64,000 nucleotides of DNA from Actinokineospora auranticolor (GCF_002934265.1 NZ_PTIX01000031.1:25323-89322); one strand, 5' to 3'; shown: positions 16,620 through 26,359, counted from the first letter of the stretch. Program-made: numbers and translations. Notes: generated by a model from the sequence alone, not told the origin.

Positions 16620-18132
16620 GGGCGGCCTGCCGCAGGTCGATCTCCTCGATCAGCTCGCGGGCCACGTCCTCGGTGACCCGCCGTTGCGCGACCGCGCGGC
16701 CCAGCGCCAGGCGCTGCGCCTCGAACGCCGCGTCGACATCGGTCACGGGTTGGGCGGCGGTCTCGGCGACGACCTGCCTGCCGATGTCGCGCAGCCGCCG
16801 CTGCTCGGCCCGTTCGGCGTCGAGGTCGAAGTCGAGCTTGCGGGCCAGCCACCCGATGGTGGTGCCCTGGATGAGCAGGGTGCCGAGGGTGACGATCAAC
16901 GCGATCGCCTGGATCGCGGCGCGACCGGGGAACGGCTCGCCGGAGTCGGTGTACTCGGGGATGCCCGCCGCGGCGGCCAGGGTGAGGATGCCGCGCATGC
17001 CGACCCAGCCGACGAGCGCGGTCTCCTTGACCGTGGGCGGGGGCAGCGGTTCGCCGCGCCTGCGGTCCCCCCGCTTGCGCGGCGGGCGCGGTCGGCGTTG
17101 CAGGCGCCGCGCGATCCGCCGGTGGCGCAGGGTCCAGCGGCCGAACAGGCCGAAGACCGCGACGACGCGGAACACGATCGCCGCCACGAGCAGCACACCG
17201 GCCGCGACCAGCGTCGGGACGACACCGGGTTCCTGGGCGCCGAGGTCCTCGAGCACGAACCGCAGCCGCAGTCCGATGTAGGCGAAGACGAACGTCTCCA
17301 GCAGGAAGTCCATGACCCGCCAGACGCTCTCCTCCTGCAACCGGGTCCGGTAGCCGCCCGGGTACTGGTGCTTCGGGTCCAGCGCGAGGTTGATGCTGAG
17401 GAAGAACGCGGCGGCGACCACGGCGAGGATGCCGGAGGCGTGGGCCTGCTCGGCGGTGAGGAACGCGGTGAACGGCAGCAGCAGCACCAACGCGGTCTCC
17501 AGCGTCGGGTTGCCGAGCTTCTTGCGGATCAGCAGGGCCACGATGGCGAACCCGACGCCGATGCCGAGCCCGGTGAAGGCGGTGCGGAAGAACTCGCCGA
17601 CCCCGCCGAGCCAGGTGGCGTGCGCCCCGTTGACCGCCGCCACCGCGATGCTGAACAACGTCAACGCGGTCGCGTCGTTGACCAGGCTCTCCCCGGTCAG
17701 GATCGACGTCGCGCGGCTGGGCAGGCCGATCTCGTCGCCGTGGGAGACCGTGGTGATGGTGTCCGGCGGGGCGAGCACGCTGCCGAGCACGAACGCGGCG
17801 GCCAGTCCGATCGACGGCAACAACAGCGACGAGAGCAGCCCCAGCACACCCGCCGTGAGCACGACGGTGACGACGCCGAGGTAGATGATCGCCCGCAGGT
17901 TCGCCCCGAACCGGGCCAGCGAGGCGCCGCGGGTCGCCGAGTAGAGCAGCGGCGGCACGACGAGCGCGAGGATCAACTCGCTCTCCAACTCCAACCGCGG
18001 CACGCCCGGGATGAACGACGCGCCCGCGGCGAGCACCACGATCAGCCAGCCCGGTTCGACGCGGTGCTTGCGGGCCACGGCGGTGACCGCGATCCCGATG
18101 CCGACGATGAGCAGGAGCTGAACGCCATTCAC
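16600..18132 (-). CDS. Na+/H+ antiporter, CPA1/NhaP type
   Basis: A 510-residue membrane protein with about twelve hydrophobic segments over the first 400 residues and a charged cytoplasmic tail of about 110 residues. The ion-binding region is typical of CPA1 exchangers: APPDTITTVSHGDEIGLPSR near residue 120 and TGESLVNDATALTLF near 150, with the paired ND aspartate. It should exchange Na+ (or K+) for H+ at the plasma membrane. It stands alone and is divergent from the SMI1 gene. An insert rich in Arg/Pro near residue 345 separates two membrane segments and probably lies in the cytoplasm. Confidence 0.93.
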   Translation of the reverse strand: MNGVQLLLIVGIGIAVTAVARKHRVEPGWLIVVLAAGASFIPGVPRLELESELILALVVPPLLYSATRGASLARFGANLRAIIYLGVVTVVLTAGVLGLLSSLLLPSIGLAAAFVLGSVLAPPDTITTVSHGDEIGLPSRATSILTGESLVNDATALTLFSIAVAAVNGAHATWLGGVGEFFRTAFTGLGIGVGFAIVALLIRKKLGNPTLETALVLLLPFTAFLTAEQAHASGILAVVAAAFFLSINLALDPKHQYPGGYRTRLQEESVWRVMDFLLETFVFAYIGLRLRFVLEDLGAQEPGVVPTLVAAGVLLVAAIVFRVVAVFGLFGRWTLRHRRIARRLQRRPRPPRKRGDRRRGEPLPPPTVKETALVGWVGMRGILTLAAAAGIPEYTDSGEPFPGRAAIQAIALIVTLGTLLIQGTTIGWLARKLDFDLDAERAEQRRLRDIGRQVVAETAAQPVTDVDAAFEAQRLALGRAVAQRRVTEDVARELIEEIDLRQAARHTGHA

Positions 18133-18222
18133 GCGGCAACCTTAAAGGCCGGTCCGCGGGTGCCGCGCGCGCAAGAGCCGTCGCCCGCCCCGTTGTCGGT
18201 GGGGCGTGGGAGGCTGCCGGGC

Positions 18223-19752
18223 GTGACGGGGAAACGCGAGGAATTGATCAACGAGCTGGTGCGGATCGTCGCCGAGCACGCCGAGGGAGGCCCGAAGCCG
18301 CACGTGTGGCAGGTGGTGAACGCCGGGGGTCCCCACCGGTTCGGCTGGTTCCCCCACTCGCCCCACGGGTACATCGCCGGTCTGGACACCGACGTCCTGC
18401 GGAACCTCGAACGCGAACTGCGCGCGCCCGGCGACTCGCGGCGCCTGACCATGCAGGTGACGCTCGACGCCGACGGCAACGGCACCTTCGACCACACCTT
18501 CGACCTGTGGACGATCTCCCCGCCCCAGGTCGTCCTCGACCCGGACTACACCTACCCCAACCGCCCCTTCCCCGGGATGCCGCGCCCCGAGGCCGCGACC
18601 CCGACCGACGCGCCCACCGATCCCGTGGCGCTCCGCGAGATCCAGGCGCTCGTCGACGAGTTCGCCGCGCAGTACGACCGGGTCAAGGGGCGGCCACCGG
18701 AGTTCGGCAGGGCCGTCACGGAGGAGGAGTTGCGGACCACCGAGGCGGCACTGGGGGCGCGGTTGCCCGAGGACGTCCGGGCGCTGTACCGGCTCGTCGG
18801 CGCGGACCACCGGGAACTCGGCCTGCTGGGCCGCTACAGCCTATTGGACCTCGACGACGTGGTCGACCAGTACGAGTACGACACCCGCGGCGTCGGCGAC
18901 TACGACCGAGACGGGGTGTTCACCGAGAACCGAACCGCCTGCGAGACCGGACCGGCGGGCCACGTCCGGCGGCTCTTCCGCGACGACTGGTGGGTCGAGA
19001 TCGGTCGCGACGGCGCCGGTCTGGCCTTGGTCGCCGACCTCGACCCGGGTCCGGAGGGACGCTCCGGTCAGCTCCTGGTGGCCGGGCGGGGCGTGGAGGG
19101 CACGGTGGAGTACGTGGCCGAGTCCGTCACCGCCCTGCTGCGGTCGGTGGTTGAGGCCGTCCGCGCGGACCGCGTGAACCGGGAGCACCCCTCCCCCGGC
19201 CACCTCGGTGCCGTCCTCGCCCCGGCGAACCAGTGGTACCAGCCGTCGCACCTCGTCGGCGACCGCGCGCTCACCGACGTGCTCGCGGAACTGCCCGCCG
19301 CGGACGTCCAACAGCTCTACCTGATCGAGGCCACCGACCTCGACCTCACCGCCCTGTCCGCCACACCCCGCCTGCGCGAGCTGTACGTCAACCGGGCGGG
19401 CCGGGTGACGGTGTGGCTGCCGCCGGGGCTGGAGTCCCTGTCGTTGCAGGCCACCGAGGCCGACCTGACCCTCCTGAAAGACCACCGCGCGCTGTGGGAC
19501 CTCACGGTCCGGGGCGTGCGCGTGCGGGCCACCGACCTGCCCGCCTCCCTCGTCCGCCTGGACCTGTCCGAGGCGGAGGTCGACGACATCGACGCCCTGG
19601 CCGACCTGGACCTGCGGGTCCTCATCCTCAACTGGGCCCAGTGGGCCCAGCTGACCCGCGTCCCTAAGCGCCTAGCCGCCGCACAGTCCAACGGCGACAG
19701 CACCCTCGCCGAAGTGGCCACGTGGACGGCGAGACTGCGGGGAGCCGAGTAG
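18223..19752 (+). CDS. SMI1/KNR4 family protein with leucine-rich C-terminus
   Basis: A 509-residue soluble protein in three parts. Residues 1-110 form an uncharacterised N-terminal domain. A SMI1/KNR4 (SUKH) domain starts near 160: VTEEELRTTEAALGARLPED then VRALYRLVGADHRELGLLGR. The last 150 residues have repeating leucine units such as ATDLDLTALSATPRLRELYV and ASLVRLDLSEAEVDDID. SUKH domains are frequent immunity proteins of polymorphic toxin systems, but no toxin gene is adjacent. The GTG at 18223 was chosen as the first start with a charged N-terminus; a much longer open frame upstream runs antisense to the antiporter and is a shadow. Confidence 0.8.
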   Translation: MTGKREELINELVRIVAEHAEGGPKPHVWQVVNAGGPHRFGWFPHSPHGYIAGLDTDVLRNLERELRAPGDSRRLTMQVTLDADGNGTFDHTFDLWTISPPQVVLDPDYTYPNRPFPGMPRPEAATPTDAPTDPVALREIQALVDEFAAQYDRVKGRPPEFGRAVTEEELRTTEAALGARLPEDVRALYRLVGADHRELGLLGRYSLLDLDDVVDQYEYDTRGVGDYDRDGVFTENRTACETGPAGHVRRLFRDDWWVEIGRDGAGLALVADLDPGPEGRSGQLLVAGRGVEGTVEYVAESVTALLRSVVEAVRADRVNREHPSPGHLGAVLAPANQWYQPSHLVGDRALTDVLAELPAADVQQLYLIEATDLDLTALSATPRLRELYVNRAGRVTVWLPPGLESLSLQATEADLTLLKDHRALWDLTVRGVRVRATDLPASLVRLDLSEAEVDDIDALADLDLRVLILNWAQWAQLTRVPKRLAAAQSNGDSTLAEVATWTARLRGAE

Positions 19753-19855
19753 GCCCGCGCGAGCAGTGGGCGCGGTGAACCATGTGCCGAGGAGGCTCGC
19801 CGCGCGCGTGAACCACTACTCGATCCTTACCGACGCCGCCGCGCGACCTGAGTGG

Positions 19856-20707
19856 TCACGCGGCACCCGACAGTCGGCCTGGGCGGTCGGCCGACAGGAA
19901 GCGGTCGACCGCGCAGCGGAGTTCGTCGGGTCGGTCGACCTCGACGTGGTGGCCCGCGCCCGTGATTCGGGTGATCTCGGCGTGCGGCAGGGACCGGTGG
20001 AACACGGCCAGGCGATCTCCCACGAGCAGGCCGCCCGGCACGGTCGGGTCCGGGGCGACCGCCAGCACCGGTGCGGTGACCGGTGCCAGCAGGGAAGGCC
20101 AGTCGACCGCTCCCTGTTCTCCCTCCACCATCGCCGCGAATACCCCGTCGGCGGTGTCGGACAGGGCCGCCGCGATCATCCGGAGCCAGGTGGGGTCGCG
20201 GCGGGAGCCGCGGCCCAGGTCCGCGACGATGTCCGCCAGCGGCGCGCGGGCCAGCTCCCAGCTCCGCCGCATGTCCGCCCGCACCGCGGCCCAGTCGTCG
20301 TCGAGGAGGATCGGGGGGTCCACCACCACGACGCGCCCCAGGGCTGGGTGGCCTTCGGCGGCGGCGTACAGGGCGACGTTGGCGCCCAGGGAGTGTCCTA
20401 AGAGGTCTGTCTCGCCGAACCGCGAGGACAGGCCGTCGACCAGGGCGAGGACGTCGGCGGCGTAATCGGTGAACCGGTAACCCCGATCGGGTCGGTCGGA
20501 CAGGCCGTGGCCGCGCAGGTCGAGGCAGTACACCGCGCGGTGTCCGGCCAGTGCGCCCGCGAGCGGGGCGAAGGTGCGCCAGGACTCCCAGATCCCGTGC
20601 AGCACAAGCAAAGGGGGCAGCTCCTGGCCCGGCCCCCGCCACACGGCCGCGTGCAGCCACACCTGGTTCGCGGGCAGGAACACCGAATGCCTTCTGGTCG
20701 CGGACAT
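19856..20707 (-). CDS. Alpha/beta hydrolase
   Basis: A 283-residue hydrolase with the complete fold pattern: oxyanion strand LLVLHGIWES, LDLRGHGLSDRPDRGYRFTD, nucleophile elbow LLGHSLGANVAL, a charge-relay Asp candidate in VLAVAPDPTVPGG, and a late histidine in ITGAGHHVEVDRPDE. It resembles epoxide hydrolase/haloperoxidase-type esterases; the substrate is unknown. The start at 20707 (MSATRRHS) gives the normal family N-terminus; an upstream start at 20788 is possible. It is divergent from the Cy-type NRPS with a 134-base gap and could share control with it. Confidence 0.88.
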   Translation of the reverse strand: MSATRRHSVFLPANQVWLHAAVWRGPGQELPPLLVLHGIWESWRTFAPLAGALAGHRAVYCLDLRGHGLSDRPDRGYRFTDYAADVLALVDGLSSRFGETDLLGHSLGANVALYAAAEGHPALGRVVVVDPPILLDDDWAAVRADMRRSWELARAPLADIVADLGRGSRRDPTWLRMIAAALSDTADGVFAAMVEGEQGAVDWPSLLAPVTAPVLAVAPDPTVPGGLLVGDRLAVFHRSLPHAEITRITGAGHHVEVDRPDELRCAVDRFLSADRPGRLSGAA

Positions 20708-20841
20708 GAGAGGCCATGGTCCGCGCGGGGGTTCGCGGTCGGTTATCCGGCCCGGTGGTCCGTAACCCCTGGCTAACCCCGTCTCCATAGCTTGCCGAGC
20801 GCGTCGCTTTCGCTTGACAAGTCCCCGGATGGGAGCCCGAT

Positions 20842-23800
20842 ATGCCGATCTCGCTACCCGCGGGAGACCGCCCAGCAGGACAACCCGAACCCGACCGGCG
20901 CGCCGTGGCCGCGTGGCGCACCCACCTCGCGGGCGCCCCCGCCGTGCTCGACCTGCCGACGGACCGCCCCGTGCTCGACGAGCCCTACCAGGCCGCCGAG
21001 GTGGCGGTGCCGGTGGCGCGGGAGGTGGTCGGGCTCGTGTCGGGCGCGGGCTCGGACCCCGTCGACGGGTGGCTGGTCGCGTTCGCGGTGCTGCTGCACC
21101 GGTTCTCCGGCCAGCACGAGGTGGTCATCGGGACCCCGGACGGTCAGACCGCGGTCGCGCACCGGTTGGCGTTGACCGGCCACGAGACGTTCACCGCCGC
21201 GGTGGCCGCCCGGTCCCGCCCCGACTTACCCGGCCTGTCCCTGGCCGACTTCACCACCCTGTTCCACCCGACCCGCCCGCACGCCACGCCGTTCAGCGCG
21301 GGCGTCGTGCTCGCCGACGACCCGCGCCCGTGGTCCGGCGCGCGCCTGTCGCTGCTGGTCGACACCGCGTCGACCAAGGTGCGCCTGGGCTACGACGCCG
21401 CCGTGCTCGACGAGGACCGCGCGGTGCGCATCGCCGAGCACCTGGCACAGCTGACCGCCGCCGTGCACGCCGACCCCGACCGGCCCATCGGGCTGCTGGA
21501 GATGCTGCCGCCCGCCGAGCGCGAGCGCGTCCTGGTGGGTTTCAACGCCACCACCCGCGATTACGCCGACCAGCGCACCTTCGAGCGCCGCGTAGCCGAT
21601 CTGGCACTGTCGCACCCGGACTCCCCCGCCGTCGCCTACCGCACCACGACACTCACCTACGCCGAGCTGGACGCTGCGAGCAACCGCCTCGCCCACGACC
21701 TCGCCGCGCACGGCGCCGCCCCCGGCACGCACGTCGGCGTGTTCCTGGAGCGCTCGGCGGACGCCGTCGTCGCCACGCTCGCCGCGCTGCGCACCGGTGC
21801 CGCGGTCGTGCCGCTGGACCCGGCCGACGACGACGAGTGGACCGCCTACATGATCCGCGACGCCGCGCCGGTCGCCGTGGTCACCGACTCGGGTCTGGTC
21901 GGTCGGCTGCGTTCGGTGCGCACCGCCAAGGAAGGCGCCTACCGACCGGCCGTCGTGCACGTCGACTCCGACGCCGACCGCGTCGCCGCGCGACCGGCCA
22001 CGCACCCCGGGGTGGTCACCGGGCTCGACGACCTCAGCCACATCGTTTACACCTCCGGTTCCACCGGCCTGCCCAAGGGCGCGCGCGGCACGCACCACTC
22101 GCTGGTGAACCTGATGAACTGGATGGTCGAGGCCTACGACATCACGGCGGAGTCGAGCGGCACATGGATGTCCTCCCCCGGGTTCGCCATCGGCCGCATG
22201 GAGTGGATGCCGTTCCTGGCCGCCGGTGCCCGGCTGCACGTCGCCGACGCGGTCACCACCAGCTCCCCGGCCCGGGTGCGCGACTGGCTGCTGGCCCGCA
22301 AGGTCACCCACACGCTGCTGGTCACCTCCTTCGCGCAGCGGGTGTGCGCGCTGCACTGGCCCGCGTCCGCCGCGCTGCGGTTCATGATCGTGCTGGGCGA
22401 GCCCGTGCGGTCCTGGCCCGCCGCGCCGCTGCCGTTCGAGGTCGCCATTTCCTACGGCGCCACCGAGGTCACCGTCGCCACCTCCGGCTACGACGCGGTG
22501 ACCGGCGAGCGCGAGACGTCCGCGACCGCGGGCGAGCACACCGGCGTGCCGACGGTCGGACGACCGGTCGCCAACTCCCGCGTCTACCTGCTCGACGAGC
22601 ACCTCGCGCCCGTGCCGGTCGCGGCGGTCGGCGAGATCTACGTCGGCGGCGCGGGCCTGTGCGACGGCTACCTGAACCAGCCCGCGCGCACCTCGGAGCG
22701 GTTCGTCACCAACCCGCTGCCCGAGGAGCCGGGCGAGGTGCTGTTCCGCACCGGCGACCTGGGCCGCTGGCGCCCGGACGGGCGGCTGGAGGTCATCGGC
22801 CGCCAGGACGCGCAGACCTGGGTGCGCGGCGTGCTGGTGGAGATCAGCCGCGTGGAGGCCGCGCTGGCGGCTCGCCGCGAGGTCCGCGAGGTCGCGGTGC
22901 TGGCCTGCGCGGGCGCGGGTGGTGGTCAGCTGGTGGGTTACGTGGTCCCCAGCGACCCCGCCGCGTGGGCGCCGGAGCCGGTGCTGGCGAACCTGCGGCA
23001 GCGGCTGCCCGAGCACCAGGTGCCGACGTTGCTGATCGCGCTGGACAAGCTGCCCCGGCTGGCCAACGGCAAGCTGGACCGGCAGGCGCTGCCCAAGCCG
23101 CCGTCGGCGTCCGCGCCGGTGGCCGACGAGGCGAACCGGTTCACGCCGTTCGCGCTGACCGACACGCAGCAGGCGTACTGGGTGGGCCGCAGCGACGCGG
23201 TCGAGCTCGGCAGCGTCGGCTGCCACGGCTACTGGGAGTGGGAGAGCCCGGACCTCGACGTCGACCGGTTCCTCACCGCGTGGCAGAAGGTGCTGGACCG
23301 GCACGACTCGCTGCGCACCGTCATCCGGCCGGACGGCACGCAGCAGGTCATCGAGAACCCGCCCGCGCACCGGATCCCGGTGCTGGACCTGCGGGAGCTG
23401 CCCGAGGCGCGGGCCCAGGCCCGCGCGGAGGAGCTGCGCGAGCAGCTGGCGCACCTCGTGCTGCCCGCCGACACGTACCCGCTGTGGGACGTGCGGGTCA
23501 CCCGGCTGCCGGGTGGTCGTGGCCGCGTCCACCTCGGGCTGGACCTGCTGATCATCGACGCGTGGAGCTACTTCCAGGTGCTGGTCCCGGACCTGGTCGC
23601 CTACTACGAGGACCCGGACGTCCAGCTGCCGCCGATCGGGTTGCGGTTCCGCGACTACGTGGTCTCCGTCGAGGGCGAGCTGGAGTCCACTGAGGACTAC
23701 CGGCGGGCCAAGGACTACTGGCTGTCGCGGGTCGACGACCTGCCGCCCGCGCCGGAGCTGCCCAAGGCGCTCACGCCGCCGCCCGCGCGGTCCAGGTTCA

Positions 23801-26343
23801 CCCGCCGCGAGCACACCGTGTCCGCGCCGCGCTGGGCCGCGCTCAAGGAGCGGGCCACCGCCGAGTCGGTGACCCCGTCGGGCATCGTGGTCGCGATCCT
23901 GGCCGAGGTGCTGCGGGCGTGGAGCGCGGCCGACCGGTTCACCATCAACTTCCCGCTGTTCAACCGGCTCGCCGTGCACCCGGACATCGACCGGATGATC
24001 GGCGACTTCACCACCACCTCGCTGCTGGCCGTGGACAAGGTCGACGGCACCTTCGCCGACCGCGCGCGGTCCGTGCAGACGCAGCTGCTGGCCGACCTGG
24101 AGCATCGGCACTTCGGCGGTGTGCGGGTGATGCGCGAGATGGCCACCCGCGCGGGGGTCGCCTCGCACGCGGCGTTCCCGATCGTCGTCACGAGCCTGCT
24201 CGGCCAACCGCCGCGCGCCTTCCACACCGCGCTCGGCGAGGCCATCTACACCAGCACCCAGACCCCGCAGGTCACGCTGGACGTGCAGGTGTCGGAGGTG
24301 TCCGGCGCGCTGGCGTTCAGCTGGGACTCCGTCGACGAGGCGTTCCCCGACGGGCTGCTGGCCGACATGTTCGGCGCGTACGTCGACCTGGTCGAGCGGC
24401 TGGTGGACGAGGAGGACGCCTGGGACCTGGCCCGGTTCCCCGTGGTGCCCGCGCACCAGCTCGCGGCCCGCGCGGCGGCCAACGACACCGCCGTCGAGTG
24501 GCCGGAGCTGCTGCTGCACACCGCGGTCGCCGAGCACGCGGCGTCCCGGCCGGACGCCACGGCGGTCGTGTTCGGCGAGACCCGGCTCTCCTACGCGGAG
24601 CTGTCGCGGCGGGTCAACCAGGTCGGGCACGTACTGCGGGACGGCGGCGCCCGGCCGGACGAGCTCGTCGCGGTCGTGACGCGCAAGGGCTGGGAGCAGA
24701 TCGTGGCCGCGCACGGCGTGCTGGCCTCGGGCGCGGCGTACCTGCCGATCGATGCTGGGGTGCCCGCCGAGCGGCTGCGCTACCTGCTCGACCACGGCCG
24801 GGTCACCACCGCGCTGACCCAGTCCACCGTGGACGTCGAGTGGCCGGAGGGGATCCGCGTGCTGCGGGTCGACACCGACTTCGCCGACGCGCCCACCACG
24901 CCCCTGCCGCCCGCGCAGACCCCGACCGACCTCGCGTACGTCATCTACACCTCGGGGTCGACCGGCAAGCCCAAGGGCGTCATGGTCGACCACCGGGGCG
25001 TGGCGAACACCATCCTCGACGCCAACGCCCGCCACGGCATCGGCCCGAACGACAAGTGCATGGCGGTGTCGGGGCTGCACTTCGACCTGTCCGTCTACGA
25101 CGTGTTCGGCATGATCGCCGCCGGTGGCACCGTGGTCATCCCGGAGCCGTCGGAGAACCCCGACCCGGAGCGCTGGGCCGACCTGGTCCGCACCGAGGGC
25201 GTGACATTCTGGAACTCGGTGCCGACGCTGGTGGAGATCCTGGTCGGCTACGCCGAGGGCGAGAACCTGCCGAACCCGCTGGCGCCGCTGCGCACGGTCG
25301 TCCTGGCCGGTGACTGGATCCCGGTGTCCCTGCCGGACCGCCTGCGCGCCGTGGCGCCGGGGGTGCGGGTGATCGCCTCCGGCGGCCCGACCGAGTCCTG
25401 CGTCTGGTCGGTGGTCAACCCGCTCGGCGAGGTCGACCAGTCGCTGCCGAGCATCCCCTACGGCAAACCGATGGCCAACCAGCGCTACCACGTCCTCGAC
25501 GCGCACCGGCAGCACCGGCCGACGTGGGTGCCCGGTGAGATCCACATCGCCAGCCAGGTCGGTCTGGCGCGCGGCTACTGGCGCGACCGCGACCGCACCG
25601 AGGCTCAGTTCTTCGCGCTGCCCGGCGAGGAGCCCCGGGTTTACGCCTCGGGCGACCTGGGCCGCTACCTGCCCGACGGGTCGATCGAGATCCTGGGCCG
25701 CGCGGACTTCCAGGTGAAGATCCAGGGGCACCGGATCGAGCTCGGCGAGGTCGAGGCCGTGCTGGCCGAGCACCCGGCGGTGGAGCGCGCGGTGGTGGTC
25801 GCGGCGGGCAAGACCCGGGCCACGACCCGGCTGGTGGCGTTCGCGACCGCGTCCGGCGACGAGCCGGACCCGGCCGAGCTGCGCGCCCACCTGGCGGCCC
25901 GGCTGCCCGACTACCTGGTGCCCGCCACCATCCGGGTGCTCGACGAGCTGCCGCTGACCGGCAACGGCAAGGTCGACCGGCTGGCGCTGACCGCGTCCGG
26001 CTCCGGTCTGGCCGTGGTCGAGGAGATCAGCGGCCCGCCCGAGGGCCCGGTCGAGGAGGCCGTGGCGGCCATCTGGTGCGAGCTGCTGGGGCTGGCCGCG
26101 GTCGGTCGCGGTGACCACTTCTTCCGGCTCGGCGGGAACTCGATCATCGCGACGAAGGTGGTGGCCCGGCTCCGGGAGCTGTTCGGCGTCGAGCTGTCGC
26201 TGCGGGTGGTGTTCACCCAGCCCACGGTGGCGCGGATCGCCGCGGCGCTGGTGGCCGACCCGGCCGACGCCGAGCAGGTGCTGGCCGTGTGCGCGCTGCT
26301 CGCCGACCTCACCGACGACCAGCTCGCCGAGCTGGCAGGCTAG
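20842..26343 (+). CDS. NRPS: half-C, A (no PCP), Cy, A (Cys-type), PCP
   Basis: An 1833-residue synthetase. Residues 10-230 match only the C-terminal lobe of a condensation domain (it begins AWRTHLAGAPAVLDLPTDRP) and have no HHxxxDG. A first A domain spans about 245-755, with YTSGSTGLPKGA near 402, but the usual FD core reads FAIGRME near 449, losing the amino-group-binding Asp, and the A8 region is divergent. Only about a dozen residues separate it from the next domain, so it has no carrier. The heterocyclisation domain (about 765-1210) is canonical: FALTDTQQAYWVGR, DLLIIDAWS (DxxxxDxxS) near 901, FTINFPLFNR, QTPQVTLD. The second A domain pocket reads about D-L-Y-N-V-A-S-V-W, close to cysteine codes. 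The carrier motif is GGNSI near 1765. GGGAG lies six bases before the ATG. No oxidase or thioesterase. Confidence 0.95.
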   Translation: MPISLPAGDRPAGQPEPDRRAVAAWRTHLAGAPAVLDLPTDRPVLDEPYQAAEVAVPVAREVVGLVSGAGSDPVDGWLVAFAVLLHRFSGQHEVVIGTPDGQTAVAHRLALTGHETFTAAVAARSRPDLPGLSLADFTTLFHPTRPHATPFSAGVVLADDPRPWSGARLSLLVDTASTKVRLGYDAAVLDEDRAVRIAEHLAQLTAAVHADPDRPIGLLEMLPPAERERVLVGFNATTRDYADQRTFERRVADLALSHPDSPAVAYRTTTLTYAELDAASNRLAHDLAAHGAAPGTHVGVFLERSADAVVATLAALRTGAAVVPLDPADDDEWTAYMIRDAAPVAVVTDSGLVGRLRSVRTAKEGAYRPAVVHVDSDADRVAARPATHPGVVTGLDDLSHIVYTSGSTGLPKGARGTHHSLVNLMNWMVEAYDITAESSGTWMSSPGFAIGRMEWMPFLAAGARLHVADAVTTSSPARVRDWLLARKVTHTLLVTSFAQRVCALHWPASAALRFMIVLGEPVRSWPAAPLPFEVAISYGATEVTVATSGYDAVTGERETSATAGEHTGVPTVGRPVANSRVYLLDEHLAPVPVAAVGEIYVGGAGLCDGYLNQPARTSERFVTNPLPEEPGEVLFRTGDLGRWRPDGRLEVIGRQDAQTWVRGVLVEISRVEAALAARREVREVAVLACAGAGGGQLVGYVVPSDPAAWAPEPVLANLRQRLPEHQVPTLLIALDKLPRLANGKLDRQALPKPPSASAPVADEANRFTPFALTDTQQAYWVGRSDAVELGSVGCHGYWEWESPDLDVDRFLTAWQKVLDRHDSLRTVIRPDGTQQVIENPPAHRIPVLDLRELPEARAQARAEELREQLAHLVLPADTYPLWDVRVTRLPGGRGRVHLGLDLLIIDAWSYFQVLVPDLVAYYEDPDVQLPPIGLRFRDYVVSVEGELESTEDYRRAKDYWLSRVDDLPPAPELPKALTPPPARSRFTRREHTVSAPRWAALKERATAESVTPSGIVVAILAEVLRAWSAADRFTINFPLFNRLAVHPDIDRMIGDFTTTSLLAVDKVDGTFADRARSVQTQLLADLEHRHFGGVRVMREMATRAGVASHAAFPIVVTSLLGQPPRAFHTALGEAIYTSTQTPQVTLDVQVSEVSGALAFSWDSVDEAFPDGLLADMFGAYVDLVERLVDEEDAWDLARFPVVPAHQLAARAAANDTAVEWPELLLHTAVAEHAASRPDATAVVFGETRLSYAELSRRVNQVGHVLRDGGARPDELVAVVTRKGWEQIVAAHGVLASGAAYLPIDAGVPAERLRYLLDHGRVTTALTQSTVDVEWPEGIRVLRVDTDFADAPTTPLPPAQTPTDLAYVIYTSGSTGKPKGVMVDHRGVANTILDANARHGIGPNDKCMAVSGLHFDLSVYDVFGMIAAGGTVVIPEPSENPDPERWADLVRTEGVTFWNSVPTLVEILVGYAEGENLPNPLAPLRTVVLAGDWIPVSLPDRLRAVAPGVRVIASGGPTESCVWSVVNPLGEVDQSLPSIPYGKPMANQRYHVLDAHRQHRPTWVPGEIHIASQVGLARGYWRDRDRTEAQFFALPGEEPRVYASGDLGRYLPDGSIEILGRADFQVKIQGHRIELGEVEAVLAEHPAVERAVVVAAGKTRATTRLVAFATASGDEPDPAELRAHLAARLPDYLVPATIRVLDELPLTGNGKVDRLALTASGSGLAVVEEISGPPEGPVEEAVAAIWCELLGLAAVGRGDHFFRLGGNSIIATKVVARLRELFGVELSLRVVFTQPTVARIAAALVADPADAEQVLAVCALLADLTDDQLAELAG

Positions 26344-26359
26344 GCCGGGGGCGGCGCCG

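Noticed and set aside
16126..18200. Long open frame continuing upstream of the SMI1 gene across the antiporter
   Set aside because: Antisense to an unmistakable Na+/H+ antiporter; composition is low-complexity Gln/Arg/Asp. The SMI1 start was set at 18223.
18223..19752. Polymorphic toxin/immunity locus around the SMI1 protein
   Set aside because: No toxin-like or Rhs/WXG gene lies within several kilobases on either side.
20814..20842. TTGACA at 20814 as a -35 box of the Cy-NRPS promoter
   Set aside because: A 17-base spacer would put the -10 on the start codon itself, while a ribosome-binding site GGGAG is present; likely a chance match.
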